Positions 37,595 through 46,984 are shown, numbered from the stretch's first letter. The stretch: 64,000 nucleotides of DNA from CFX5 sp023384495 (GCA_048499455.1 JASNZV010000001.1:1116001-1180000), one strand, 5' to 3'. Notes: a model not told the origin generated them from the sequence alone. A program made the numbers and translations.

Positions 37595-39115
37595 ATGAAC
37601 GATTGCATTGCTGCCCAATTGACGGAGCTTCGCACGTTGGTAAACAATTTGGGCAAGAAGGGGGGCCACATCAGCCCCTCGATCTATGATACAGCGCAAC
37701 TCCTTCGCCTCTACCCACCAGAAGATTCTACACCTGCGCTAACCTGGCTACTGGCGCAACAGCAACCCGACGGCGGGTGGGAAGCGCCCGACGCCCCCTA
37801 TGCGCGGGATGTGCCCACCCTCGCTGCGGTTTTGGCGCTCCACGCCCATCATGCGCAACCGGCGATGCGCGCGGCGGTCGATGCAGGTCTGGCCTTTTTG
37901 CGCCGCCAGGCAGAGAAATGGGTCGATGTTCCCATCGATGCATTGCCGATTGCTGCTGAAGTCATACTGCCCTATTTGGTGGAAGAGGCAAATGCGCTGG
38001 GCATTGCGCTCGACCGCAAGCCCTATGCGCCGCTCTATGCGCTTGGGCAATCCAAAGTGCAGCGAGTGCGTCGCCGCGCCCTTCAACTGGGGACGCCCCC
38101 AACCCATTCCTGGGAGGCGCTGGGGATGCCGGTTTCGTCGGTTGGGCCAGACCATTCGGGCGGCATTGGGCACAGCCCTGCCGCAACGGCGGCCTGGTTG
38201 CGCCAGGCCGAGCAGGAGCCGGCCCTTGCGGAAGCATGTGCGACGGCGCGCCACTATTTGGCCGGCGCTGCACACGCCACTGGGCTGGACCTGCCGGGGG
38301 TCGTCCCCAATGTGTGGCCGGTCACAGGGTTTGAGCTTGCCTATGCCCCCTATACGCTGCTGGTCACCGGCCTACTGGACCATCCCGCGCTCCAGGCCGC
38401 AATCCAGCCCCTCTTGGACGAACTTTGGATCATCATGCAGCGGGGTCACGGCGTCAGCTTTGGCGAGTATTTTATGGCTGACGTGGATGACACCGGGCTT
38501 GCAATGGCCGTGCTCCATGCAAGCGGGCGCCAGGTGAACCCGTCGGTGGTCTTGCAGTTTCGGGATGGCGACCATTTCTGCACCTTTCCGCACGAACTCA
38601 ACCCTTCTGTTTTTGCCAATGCCCATGCGCTCTACGGCCTCGTGGCGGCGGGGGGGCGTGATGCGGGCGCGGAACGTTTTTTGTGCAACCGCCAGTGCGC
38701 CGACGGACGTTGGCTGGCCGACAAGCTGCATAGTTCGTGGCTTTATACCACGCTCGAAGTTGTGCTTGTTTTGAGCCGTTTGGGATACCAGGCCGAAGTG
38801 CAGCGCGCTGGCGCGGCGCTGATCCAATACCAAAAAGCAGACGGCGGTTGGGGCAGCGGCCAGCGCGCCACCCGAATAGAGACAAGTTTCGCCCTGATCA
38901 TCTTTTCGGTGTTGCGCCAATACCAGCTTCTCGACGAGGCAGGCTATGCGGCCCTTGCGCGCGGCCATGCCTGGCTGAGCCAGACCTACCGGCCCCATGC
39001 GCTGGCGGATGATCGGTTCTGGCTGGGAAAGGTCCCCTATACCCCCTATCGGGTGGATCGCATCTATGAAATCAGCGCACTCCTGTCCATTGCCATGGAA
39101 AGGGTCTTGGCATGA
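37595..39115 (+). CDS. Class II diterpene cyclase (Rv3377c-like, copalyl/halimadienyl/kolavenyl diphosphate synthase family)
   Basis: A 506-residue alpha-barrel terpene cyclase. The class II acid motif DxDD is D296-V-D-D299 in MADVDDTGLAMAVLHASG; no class I DDxxD is evident. QW-like repeats occur near residues 50 (QQQPDGGWEAPDAP) and 415 (YQKADGGWGSGQR). Such enzymes protonate geranylgeranyl diphosphate to bicyclic diphosphates. Length and motifs match M. tuberculosis Rv3377c and the Herpetosiphon kolavenyl diphosphate synthase rather than squalene-hopene cyclases (about 630 residues). The stop overlaps the next ATG. The product skeleton cannot be read from sequence. No prenyl-diphosphate synthase gene is in the window. 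Confidence 0.88.
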   Translation: MNDCIAAQLTELRTLVNNLGKKGGHISPSIYDTAQLLRLYPPEDSTPALTWLLAQQQPDGGWEAPDAPYARDVPTLAAVLALHAHHAQPAMRAAVDAGLAFLRRQAEKWVDVPIDALPIAAEVILPYLVEEANALGIALDRKPYAPLYALGQSKVQRVRRRALQLGTPPTHSWEALGMPVSSVGPDHSGGIGHSPAATAAWLRQAEQEPALAEACATARHYLAGAAHATGLDLPGVVPNVWPVTGFELAYAPYTLLVTGLLDHPALQAAIQPLLDELWIIMQRGHGVSFGEYFMADVDDTGLAMAVLHASGRQVNPSVVLQFRDGDHFCTFPHELNPSVFANAHALYGLVAAGGRDAGAERFLCNRQCADGRWLADKLHSSWLYTTLEVVLVLSRLGYQAEVQRAGAALIQYQKADGGWGSGQRATRIETSFALIIFSVLRQYQLLDEAGYAALARGHAWLSQTYRPHALADDRFWLGKVPYTPYRVDRIYEISALLSIAMERVLA

Positions 39116-39999
39116 TGCAAACAGCAACACCGAGCCTGGCGGACTTTCTCGCCGCGCCCGCCGCAGCAATTGCCGGGGTGGCGCCGGCAACGGTTGTCTA
39201 TGCGCCGGGCGGCACCCGGCGCCAGGCTGTATTCGAGGGGATCGAGCCGTGGAGCGAGGAATTTATCGATTGGGCGTGGAAGCACACCATGGCGAGCGCC
39301 GAGTTGCTTTTTCGGCATGGCGTGCGCAACCTGCTGCTCACCGCGCTCACGCCGGGCAACTTTCGAGAGGTCAATCGCTACCGCGCCCAGTTGCTCGAAC
39401 GGACAGCGTCCTTTATCGCCGGGGCCGACGCGCTTGCCACCTATCAGCGATTTGGGTGGCGGGTTCGATTGATTGGCGCTGAATGCGCGCCTGAGCTTGC
39501 CGCCGCGGCCGCGCATCTACGGCGCTCCACGGCGGCCGATGGCGCCCACACCATCTATTGGACGGTGGCGCCCGACGAGGATAGCTTTTGGCAGTCACTG
39601 TGGGCGATCGCACAACAGACACAATTCAGCACGCGCGCCGAGGCGATTCATGCGTTGTATGGCGAAGAGATCGAACCGGCCACCCTCTATTTGGCGTTTG
39701 GCAAACCGTTGATTTCGCAAGCGATCATCCCGCCATTGCTTCAGGGGGAGCTCCATTGCTATTGGAGCCAGCAACCAGGCTATACCCTGACCGAGCAGCA
39801 GCTTCGCACGATCCTCTATGACTATGCCCACCTGCGCCCTACCTGGCGCGAGGAAAAGCTGGAGCGCGCCCACGAGGCGCTGGCGCATCGTCAGGCATGG
39901 CAAGAGGGCCCCATTCTTGGCTTGGGCATGCGACTCGGCCCCTTCTGGTATCCTGCGCCCATGTCGTCGCAGGCGTGGCCGAGCGTGGATGAAACGTGA
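39112..39999 (+). CDS. Rv3378c-like diterpene synthase/transferase (cis-prenyltransferase fold)
   Basis: 295 residues, against 296 for M. tuberculosis Rv3378c. By eye and from memory, aligned blocks include GTRR (T35-R37), LLFRHGV, ALYGEEIEPATLYLAFGK, and YTLTEQQLRTILYDYAHLR against YYMTETTLRRILYDHIYLR. Rv3378c ionises tuberculosinyl diphosphate to tuberculosinol or adenosine adducts; the Herpetosiphon homologue makes kolavelool. The residue before GTRR, an aspartate (D34) in Rv3378c as I recall it, is glycine here (G33-G34). Translation is coupled to the class II cyclase (ATGA). Together they would convert geranylgeranyl diphosphate to a bicyclic diterpene alcohol or adduct. No tailoring enzyme follows. 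Confidence 0.82.
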   Translation: MMQTATPSLADFLAAPAAAIAGVAPATVVYAPGGTRRQAVFEGIEPWSEEFIDWAWKHTMASAELLFRHGVRNLLLTALTPGNFREVNRYRAQLLERTASFIAGADALATYQRFGWRVRLIGAECAPELAAAAAHLRRSTAADGAHTIYWTVAPDEDSFWQSLWAIAQQTQFSTRAEAIHALYGEEIEPATLYLAFGKPLISQAIIPPLLQGELHCYWSQQPGYTLTEQQLRTILYDYAHLRPTWREEKLERAHEALAHRQAWQEGPILGLGMRLGPFWYPAPMSSQAWPSVDET

Positions 40000-40001
40000 G
40001 G

Positions 40002-42308
40002 CTAGTGGGCGCCGTTGTGGCTGTGTGTTTCGCGTTTGGCGACCTGTAGATGGGGATGGATCTGTTGGAGGAGCGACTCGGTTGTGAAGGGTTTTTGAAT
40101 AAAGCCGGTCAACCCCTTGTTCACAAACCGATCCATCACCTCGTGCTCGCTATAGCCGGAAACCAACAAGACGGGGATGCGCGCATTGCGTGCGCGCAAC
40201 TCGTAAAAGACGTCTTCGCCGCTCATCCCAGGCATAGAGAGGTCGAGCAGCACCAGGGCCAGTTCCTGTTCGTGCTGGCGGAAGAGATGAATCCCTGTTG
40301 GCCCATTGGGCGCCGTGATAACCTGTAGCCCAGCTGCGCCAAGGATCTCGGCCATGGCTTCGCGCACCATATCCTCATCATCGACGACCAGAACAAGGCC
40401 ATTGGCGGTGGCTGCCGGCCGCGCGTTGTCGGATTCGTTGGGCAGAGGCAAGGCTTCGGTAAGGGCGGGGAAGAGCAATGTAAAGGTTGTCCCCTGGTCA
40501 ACCGTGCTGACCACGTGGAGTCCCCCCTGGTGTGAGCGCATGATCCCCAAGACACTCGCCAACCCTAAGCCGCGCCCGGTGAATTTGGTGGTAAAGAACG
40601 GATCAAAGATCTTGGACAGCGTTTTGGCGTCCATACCGCTGCCCGTATCGCTGACCTCCAACTTGACATAGCGCCCCTCGGCCAGAGGGATGCCCGTCCA
40701 TTGCCAATAGTAGCCCTCTTCGTTGGTCAGTTCGTGTATCTCGGTCACCACCGAAACTTCCCCGGCTTTTTGCCCGATGGCGTCGGCGCTGTTGAGGATC
40801 AGATTCATGATCAGTTGCTGAATTTGGCCGCGATCACCCATCATCAATGGAATCGAACCGGAGAGGTGAGAGTTCAGCTCAATGCTTTTGGGGATCGCAG
40901 CCGAAAACAGATGAAGGTTGTCGGTGATCAGATCATTCAGATCGAGCGGCCGGATTTCGGATTGGTTGCGGCCACTGTAGTTGAGCATTTGGCGCGTGAG
41001 CTCGGTAGCGCGTTCGGCGGCTTTGATGGTTGACTGAACATGGCGCACCGCCGGGTGATCAGCCGGCACCTTGGCCAACGCAAAGGACATCTGCAATAAC
41101 ATTGCTGTCAGCAAATTATTAAAGTCGTGGGCCACGCCTCCGGCCAAAACGCCCAGGCTCTCCAGTTTTTGGGCCTGGAACATCGCGGCCTCGGCCTGTT
41201 TTTGTTCCGTAACGTCGGTTGAAATCAGAATCAGCGCCGTGATTTCCCCGTCCTCCTTGATGACGCCGACTCGATTTACCTGCCAATGGTGCCCTCTTTC
41301 TGTGATCTCTTCACTTTCATAGGCGGTCGTTTCGCCGGTTGCCATTGCACGGGCCAAACTCTGTTTCAGCGCCGTCTGGTCTCTCGAGTGGGAATGGAGC
41401 GAAGCCACATCGGCGCCAAGCAACGTCTCGGGCAGGCGGCCGCCAACCGCCCGGTTCACAAAGGTGATGAGGCCATCTGGGGTGATCAACGCGATCAACT
41501 CGGGCACATTGGTGGCGAGTGACCGCCAGCTGGCCTCAGACTTGCGCAACGCGTCCAGCACAAGTTGCCGCTCTTCGATCTCGGCCTCGAGTCTGATGTT
41601 TGTCTGTCTCAATTCCTCTGTGCGCCGCCTTACCCGGTCCTCGAGTTCATTATGCGCCTCGCGCAGCCGACTCTGACTCACCTGTAGCTCTTGATTGGCG
41701 GTCGCCAGCGCGGCGGCGGTCTGACGCGTCTCTTCGGCTTTTTCCTCCACCCTGCGGACGACGGCATTGAGAAAGATTGTATTCAGCGCGATGGTAAAGA
41801 AGACAACGGCTACATCATCGAAGATAGAGCGGGCGCCGGGCGTCGGGCTTAGCACGCCGACCCACTCCAGATAGAAGACGCCGCTGATGGTGGCAACACA
41901 GAGGGCGGCCAGCAAATTCATGCTGCGCCTTCCCAACAACAGGCCTGCCAGCGGGATCAGCGCAAAATAAGCCATAACGTTGGGGGTGCGAATGCTTTCA
42001 AAGACCACTGCGTTGAGGTAGGTGATCAAAACGAATATGACCACCAGCAAGAGGTACGCCGCAACACGCACATAGCCGCGCCGCGTGAGGATCAAAATAC
42101 CGGTGCTCGCCGCCAAGCCAATCGTGTTCGTAATCACAATGGGCGATGAGGCGTCCTGGTCTAGGATGCCAAAAAGGATGGCGCCCAGATCGGCAACCAG
42201 CAGCGTGATTAGAACAAGCAACAACCAGTTGAGCCACCGGGCAGCTCGTGTCTGTTCGTCGTCAGGGAAAGTCGGTGCAGAGAGCCATCGCCTTAGGGAA
42301 CGCCACAT
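40002..42308 (-). CDS. Membrane hybrid histidine kinase (PAS, HisKA, HATPase, receiver)
   Basis: 768 residues. Five or six membrane segments occupy about 20-185, then a coiled coil (190-265), a PAS domain (about 265-385), HisKA with GGVAHDFNNLLTAM, HATPase with NLILNSADAI, DTGSGMD and GRGLGLASVLG, and a C-terminal receiver with VLVVDDEDM, phospho-acceptor in LVLLDLSMPGMSG and KPF. The chosen ATG places the first membrane segment near the N-terminus; the longer frame adds 25 residues with no ribosome site. It converges on the diterpene pair with two bases between stop codons. No separate DNA-binding partner is adjacent. Confidence 0.92.
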   Translation of the reverse strand: MWRSLRRWLSAPTFPDDEQTRAARWLNWLLLVLITLLVADLGAILFGILDQDASSPIVITNTIGLAASTGILILTRRGYVRVAAYLLLVVIFVLITYLNAVVFESIRTPNVMAYFALIPLAGLLLGRRSMNLLAALCVATISGVFYLEWVGVLSPTPGARSIFDDVAVVFFTIALNTIFLNAVVRRVEEKAEETRQTAAALATANQELQVSQSRLREAHNELEDRVRRRTEELRQTNIRLEAEIEERQLVLDALRKSEASWRSLATNVPELIALITPDGLITFVNRAVGGRLPETLLGADVASLHSHSRDQTALKQSLARAMATGETTAYESEEITERGHHWQVNRVGVIKEDGEITALILISTDVTEQKQAEAAMFQAQKLESLGVLAGGVAHDFNNLLTAMLLQMSFALAKVPADHPAVRHVQSTIKAAERATELTRQMLNYSGRNQSEIRPLDLNDLITDNLHLFSAAIPKSIELNSHLSGSIPLMMGDRGQIQQLIMNLILNSADAIGQKAGEVSVVTEIHELTNEEGYYWQWTGIPLAEGRYVKLEVSDTGSGMDAKTLSKIFDPFFTTKFTGRGLGLASVLGIMRSHQGGLHVVSTVDQGTTFTLLFPALTEALPLPNESDNARPAATANGLVLVVDDEDMVREAMAEILGAAGLQVITAPNGPTGIHLFRQHEQELALVLLDLSMPGMSGEDVFYELRARNARIPVLLVSGYSEHEVMDRFVNKGLTGFIQKPFTTESLLQQIHPHLQVAKRETHSHNGAH

Positions 42309-42750
42309 GAATACAAACCTCAACGAGCAACTCAAGGCGTCTACCCAGCCTACGCAAACAGGCAAAGAAGATAGCGGACGCACAGGTTATCAATCGATCA
42401 CAAGCAGAACTAGCCTGCAAAAACATTGTACACAATCAATTGTACATGATCATTAGAAGATTGAGATCAGCCACTTGACGTAATTTCCTACCCTCAATGC
42501 CGATCCGAATCAATTTGCGACAAACTCCATGCATCGGTGTGGCTGTTGGGGCTTGCAATCATGGTGTGGATGGCTTAGGCGTGAGCGCCACAGAAATAAT
42601 ACCCGATCCAGGCGCGAAGCATCGAATGGCGAGAGGGTTCTCGTCATTCGATGATCCCAAAATAATGCCTATCTTGTCAGGAAGTCACCAACGAATTCGC
42701 AGCGCCTTGTGACGGTCAGTCCGCTGTGCTGGCATCTCGCCACAGACTGC
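42309..42750. other. Gap upstream of the hybrid kinase
   Basis: 442 nt without a credible gene. About 115 nt upstream of the kinase start is ATTGTACA repeated at 42425-42432 and 42439-42446, within an AT-rich stretch that also contains TGATCATTAG. I see nothing recognisable from 42450 to 42750. Confidence 0.5.
42425..42446. promoter_or_regulatory. ATTGTACA direct repeat, possible operator
   Basis: Two exact ATTGTACA copies 14 bp apart; each holds the palindrome TGTACA. The position upstream of the minus-strand kinase suits a regulator site. No regulator is known. Confidence 0.3.
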
Positions 42751-43197
42751 TCATGGACGCCGGGGGCCTGGCATGATGCACCAGAGCGTATGCTCAACAC
42801 TGAGCCCACAACAGGGGCATGCCTGCTGAGAGAAGGCTTCTGACGTAGAGATTTCGCTATATGAAGCCAATAGGTCTGGGAGAGGGTGCGCATTCTGGGC
42901 GGCGCTCATCCCCGCCGGCAAGAGGTGGGCGCCGATATACCAATAGACGCGATGCTCATGACAGACAGCGTAACGTTTGCGCCCTATCTGCAAGACCTCT
43001 TCGCTGTCGCCACAGTAGGGACAGCCGCCCAAAAATGTGTCTGCATAAAAGCCTGGATCACCGGTCGCCTGCACCACCTCGGTAATGGCGGCGGCCAACG
43101 TCTGCGCATCGGCCATTGCCCCTTGCTTGTATAGTTTATGGGCCAGCGAACGCAATACCTCAACGGTAGCAAAGTGAATGTTCGGTTTTGTGTCCAT
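42751..43197 (-). CDS. Cysteine-rich hypothetical protein (possible zinc ribbon)
   Basis: 148 residues starting MDTKPNIHFATVEVLRSLAHKLYKQGAM. The N-terminal half looks helical. The C-terminal half has CPYCGDSEEVLQIGRKRYAVCHEHRVYWYIG and later CPCCGLSVEH, giving CxxC, CxxH and CxxC pairs that could bind zinc. I recognise no family. A longer frame extends upstream, but this ATG is the first with plausible coding character and has a weak AAGGGT site. It is divergent from the secreted nuclease gene. Confidence 0.65.
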   Translation of the reverse strand: MDTKPNIHFATVEVLRSLAHKLYKQGAMADAQTLAAAITEVVQATGDPGFYADTFLGGCPYCGDSEEVLQIGRKRYAVCHEHRVYWYIGAHLLPAGMSAAQNAHPLPDLLASYSEISTSEAFSQQACPCCGLSVEHTLWCIMPGPRRP

Positions 43198-43480
43198 TGT
43201 GCAAGACCCTTGTAACGATTTCCGCATTGACGATAACCTGAAAAGCCCGCCAGGATTGACTTCAACATTGTCGTGCCGCCACGGCGCCATTTGAAGAATT
43301 CCAGACGCACCACCATTTTCTGAGCAGGCTCCTGTTATGTTTATCGCACGGGAGTGTTTGATCCTTTCCCTTTTGGCAAAGACACAACAAAAGTTAATGG
43401 TTGTCTTAGCCTTACGTATGAGACCGAGCATCGCACAGAAGCGCCCGCACGGCCACCCGTTGTTCACAAAACCTTAACAT

Positions 43481-43509
43481 TTGATGCGACCAGGGTTAAC
43501 GGGTATAGT
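43481..43509 (+). promoter_or_regulatory. Candidate sigma70-type promoter for the secreted nuclease
   Basis: TTGATG, a 17-nt spacer, TATAGT. The expected transcript would have a leader of about 135 nt before the ATG at 43652. Confidence 0.5.
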
Positions 43510-43534
43510 ACAACCTGAATTCAAGGTACAACGT

Positions 43535-43556
43535 AATACACCCCAATTGGTGTATT
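43535..43556. promoter_or_regulatory. Palindrome in the nuclease leader (operator or attenuator)
   Basis: AATACACC and GGTGTATT are exact inverted arms around CCAATT, followed on the plus strand by TTT (T-run of five). It lies 26 nt after the predicted -10 box, so it could be an operator, or a short terminator hairpin acting as an attenuator. Confidence 0.45.
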
Positions 43557-43651
43557 TTTGTACTTGATGGCGATGCCACACGTTTGTTCAATCCTCCATC
43601 AACTGCAACATCACTCAACATCCATGTTGTCATCAATTGAGGAGATCGCTC

Positions 43652-46600
43652 ATGACGAAAAGGAAAGTCGTAAGTGAGCTGGCCACCCAGGCGCTTTGGG
43701 GCGCGCTGATGGTGCTGCTCGGTGCATCCGTAGCCATCTTTGGGCAGGCCACGCAGGCCCACGCCCAGGATGTGGTCTATCTGCCGGTCGTTGCTGGCAG
43801 AGGCGGCGCAGTGACCGCAGCCACAGCGCCACCGGATGTGGTGATCAGCGAGGTCTATGGCGGTGGCGGCAACAGCGGCGCGCCCTATCGAAATGACTTT
43901 GTCGAACTCTTCAACCGGGGCGCGTCGTCGGTCTCGCTGGCTGGCTGGTCGATCCAGTACGCCAGCGCCACCGGCACGGGCGCGTTCAGCAACAACCCCA
44001 TTGTCGCGCTCGCGGGCGAGCTGGCGCCGGGTCAGTATTATCTCGTGCAGCTCAGCGGCGGAACAAACGGCGTCGCCTTGCCCACAGCAGACGCCACCGG
44101 CGCGATCAACGTAAGCGCCACCGGCGGCAAGGTCGCGCTGGTCAACACCACGACGGGTTTGGGGTGCAACGGCGGTTCGACCCCCTGCGCGGCTGAGCAA
44201 CTGGCGCAGATCATCGACCTGGTGGGGTGGGGCGGCGCCAATTTCTTTGAGACAAACCCCGCGCCCACAACCAGCAACACGACTTCGGTCTCGCGGGCAA
44301 ACAGCGGCTGCACCGACACCGATAACAACAGCGCCGATTTCACGGCAGGCCCGCCCTCCCCGGCAAATAGCGCCTCGCCCCTCAATCCCTGCTCGCTCTC
44401 CGAAGCCGCGCCCACCGTGGTCAGCAGCAACCCGGCCAACGGCGCAACCGATGTCGCCGTCGACGCCAATCTCACTGTAAAATTTAGCGAACCAGTTAAT
44501 GTCACGGGCGTTTGGTTTACGCTCGCCTGTACGTCCGGCGGCGCCCGCCCTGCCGCGGTGAGCGGCGGGCCAATCACCTTTGTCCTCGACCCCGACCTTG
44601 ACTTTACGCCTGGTGAACAGTGTATGCTCACCATCGTGGCGGACAACGTCACCGACCAGGACAGCAATGACCCGCCGGACAAGATGGCGGCTGACGTGAC
44701 CATCCACTTCACCGTCACCAATGCGTGTGGCCAGCCCTTTACACCGATCTACGCCATTCAGGGCAGCGGTCTGAGCGCCGCCATCACTGGCCCGGTCGTC
44801 ACTAGGGGAATCGTGGTCGGTGACTATGAAGGCGCCACGCCTACCTTACGCGGTTTCTATCTGCAAGACCCCGATGGGGACGGCAACGACGCGACCTCCG
44901 ATGGCATCTTTGTGTTCAATGGCAACAGCGACACTGTAAGCCTGGGTGATCTGGTCTATGTGACGGGTGCGGCGGGCGAATTCCAAGACCAGACGCAGAT
45001 CAGCGCATCGAGCATCGTCCGTTGTGGCGTAGGCAGCGTGACGCCGGTGGATGTGTTCTTCCCGGTGGAATCTGCTACCTACCTCGAACGCTATGAGGGG
45101 ATGTTGGTGCGCCTGCCGCAGACGCTCTATGTCACCGAGCACTTCCAACTGGGCCGCTTTGGCCAGGTTGTGCTCTCGGCGAATGACCGGCTACGCCAGC
45201 CCACCCATGTGGTGGCCCCCGGCGCGCTGGCGCTGGCCTTGCAGGCCGCCAACAACCTGAACCGCATCATCCTCGATGATGAGCTCAACAACCAGAACCC
45301 TGACCCAATCCGCTTTGCCCGTGGGGGGAACCCGCTCAGCGCCAGCAACACGCTGCGCGGCGGCGACACCGCAACCGGCATTGTCGGGATCATGACCTAC
45401 ACCTGGGCCGGCAACGCAGCCAGCGGCAACGCCTATCGTGTGCGCCCGGTCAATGCGCTGGGCGGCAGCTTCAACTTCGAGCCTGCCAACCCGCGGCCCA
45501 CTTCCCCGCCTGCCGTGGGCGGGCGGCTGCGCGTGGCCAGCATGAACCTCCTTAACTTCTTCAACACATTTGACGGGCTGCCCGACACCGTCGACAACTG
45601 CTCGTTTGGCGTTGGCGGCCCGCCGGCCGATTGCCGCGGGGCAGACACGTTGACCGAGTTCAACCGTCAATGGCCCAAGACAGTGGCCGCCATCATCGGC
45701 TCGGGCGCCGACATCATCGGCATCAACGAAATCGAAAATGACGGCTATGGCCCAGAGAGCGCGATCCAGTTTCTGGTCGACCGGCTGAACGAGGCAACCG
45801 CCCCCGGTGTCTATGCCTTTATCGATGCGGACGCCGCCACCGGTCAGGTCAACGCACTGGGAACCGACGCTATCAAGGTCGGCCTGCTTTACAAACCAGC
45901 CAGCGTTACCCCCGTCGGTCAGACGGCCGCCCTCAACAGTGTCGCCTTTGTCAATGGGGGGGACAGCGCGCCGCGCAGCCGGCCTTCACTGGCCCAGGCC
46001 TTCGCAGAGAACAGCACCGGCGCACGCTTTGTGGTCGATATCAACCACCTCAAGAGCAAGGGATCGGCCTGTGATGCGCCCGACGCCGGTGACGGCCAGG
46101 GCAATTGCAATCTGGTGCGCCGTAACGCCGCGATCGAACTGGCGACCTGGTTGGCCGGCGACCCAACTGGCGCCGGCGAGGCTGATGTGCTCATCATCGG
46201 CGACCTGAATTCGTACGCCATGGAAGACCCTGTTACGGTCCTTAAAGAAGCCGGGTATACCGACCTGGTGGCGCACTTCTTGGGGGCCGGCGCCTACTCG
46301 TATGTTTTTGACGGCCAGTGGGGCTACCTCGACTATGCGCTTGGCTCCCCGAGCATACTCACGCAAGTGACCGGCGTGGGCGAATGGCGCATCAATGCCG
46401 ACGAGCCGAACGTGCTGGACTACAACACCGACTTCAAGACGGTCAACCTGGTCAACACCCTCTATGCGCCTGATGAATTCCGCACTTCGGACCATGATCT
46501 CGTGATCGTTGGGTTGGACCTGAATCAGCCCCCAAGCTGTGTTGGCGCCCAGCCAAGCCGCGTCACACTCTGGCCCCCCGATCACCAATTTGTGGAGATT

Positions 46601-46915
46601 CAGATTCTGGGCGTTACCGACCCGGAAGGGGACGCCATCACGCTTACCATCGACGGCATCTTCCAGGATGAGCCGGTGAACGCACCCGGTGACGGCGCCA
46701 CCAGTCCCGATGGCGCCGGGCTTGGGACTGCGGTCGCGCAGGTGCGCGCCGAGCGGGCAGCAACCGGCAATGGCCGCGTCTATCACATTCACTTTACCGC
46801 CCGCGACGGGTTTGGGGGCGCGTGTTCGGGTGTGGCGCAGGTGGCCACCCCGCGCAGCCAATCCCAAACCGCCATCGACGACGGCCCAATCTATGATTCG
46901 ACCGTTGGCCCTTAG
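43652..46915 (+). CDS. ExeM/NucH-family secreted endonuclease with lamin-tail domain
   Basis: 1087 residues. A signal peptide ends around THAHAQ-like residues 35-40 (QATQAHAQ) and is followed by VVYLPVVAGRGG. A lamin-tail domain (about 60-190) begins VVISEVYGGGGNSG, a bacterial Ig-like domain (about 250-360) begins PTVVSSNPANGATDVAVD, then an OB-like segment (about 370-600). The endonuclease/exonuclease/phosphatase domain (about 620-960) has ASMNLLNFFN, GINEIENDGY, IGDLNSYAMEDP and the terminal SDHD. A beta-rich C-terminal module follows. It is probably a metal-dependent extracellular DNase for nutrient DNA or biofilm turnover. A GAGGAGA site supports this ATG over the longer frame. Confidence 0.9.
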   Translation: MTKRKVVSELATQALWGALMVLLGASVAIFGQATQAHAQDVVYLPVVAGRGGAVTAATAPPDVVISEVYGGGGNSGAPYRNDFVELFNRGASSVSLAGWSIQYASATGTGAFSNNPIVALAGELAPGQYYLVQLSGGTNGVALPTADATGAINVSATGGKVALVNTTTGLGCNGGSTPCAAEQLAQIIDLVGWGGANFFETNPAPTTSNTTSVSRANSGCTDTDNNSADFTAGPPSPANSASPLNPCSLSEAAPTVVSSNPANGATDVAVDANLTVKFSEPVNVTGVWFTLACTSGGARPAAVSGGPITFVLDPDLDFTPGEQCMLTIVADNVTDQDSNDPPDKMAADVTIHFTVTNACGQPFTPIYAIQGSGLSAAITGPVVTRGIVVGDYEGATPTLRGFYLQDPDGDGNDATSDGIFVFNGNSDTVSLGDLVYVTGAAGEFQDQTQISASSIVRCGVGSVTPVDVFFPVESATYLERYEGMLVRLPQTLYVTEHFQLGRFGQVVLSANDRLRQPTHVVAPGALALALQAANNLNRIILDDELNNQNPDPIRFARGGNPLSASNTLRGGDTATGIVGIMTYTWAGNAASGNAYRVRPVNALGGSFNFEPANPRPTSPPAVGGRLRVASMNLLNFFNTFDGLPDTVDNCSFGVGGPPADCRGADTLTEFNRQWPKTVAAIIGSGADIIGINEIENDGYGPESAIQFLVDRLNEATAPGVYAFIDADAATGQVNALGTDAIKVGLLYKPASVTPVGQTAALNSVAFVNGGDSAPRSRPSLAQAFAENSTGARFVVDINHLKSKGSACDAPDAGDGQGNCNLVRRNAAIELATWLAGDPTGAGEADVLIIGDLNSYAMEDPVTVLKEAGYTDLVAHFLGAGAYSYVFDGQWGYLDYALGSPSILTQVTGVGEWRINADEPNVLDYNTDFKTVNLVNTLYAPDEFRTSDHDLVIVGLDLNQPPSCVGAQPSRVTLWPPDHQFVEIQILGVTDPEGDAITLTIDGIFQDEPVNAPGDGATSPDGAGLGTAVAQVRAERAATGNGRVYHIHFTARDGFGGACSGVAQVATPRSQSQTAIDDGPIYDSTVGP

Positions 46916-46948
46916 CTGATTGCAGGCACATTTTCATGGGGGTTGGCG

Positions 46949-46984
46949 CGGGGCCGGTGGGGGTTTTCATCCTCGCCGGCCCCG
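46949..46984 (+). terminator. GC-rich hairpin after the nuclease gene
   Basis: CGGGGCCGG (46949-46957) and CCGGCCCCG (46976-46984) form a perfect 9-bp stem with an 18-nt loop. No T-run follows, so terminator function is only likely by position. Confidence 0.45.

Larger units (their letters stand above)
43198..43651. other. Divergent promoter region, cysteine-rich protein to secreted nuclease
   Basis: This 454-nt gap carries a good sigma70-like promoter toward the nuclease (43481-43509) and, in the predicted leader, a palindrome (43535-43556). Short ORFs on the minus strand here lack ribosome sites and were not accepted. Confidence 0.5.
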
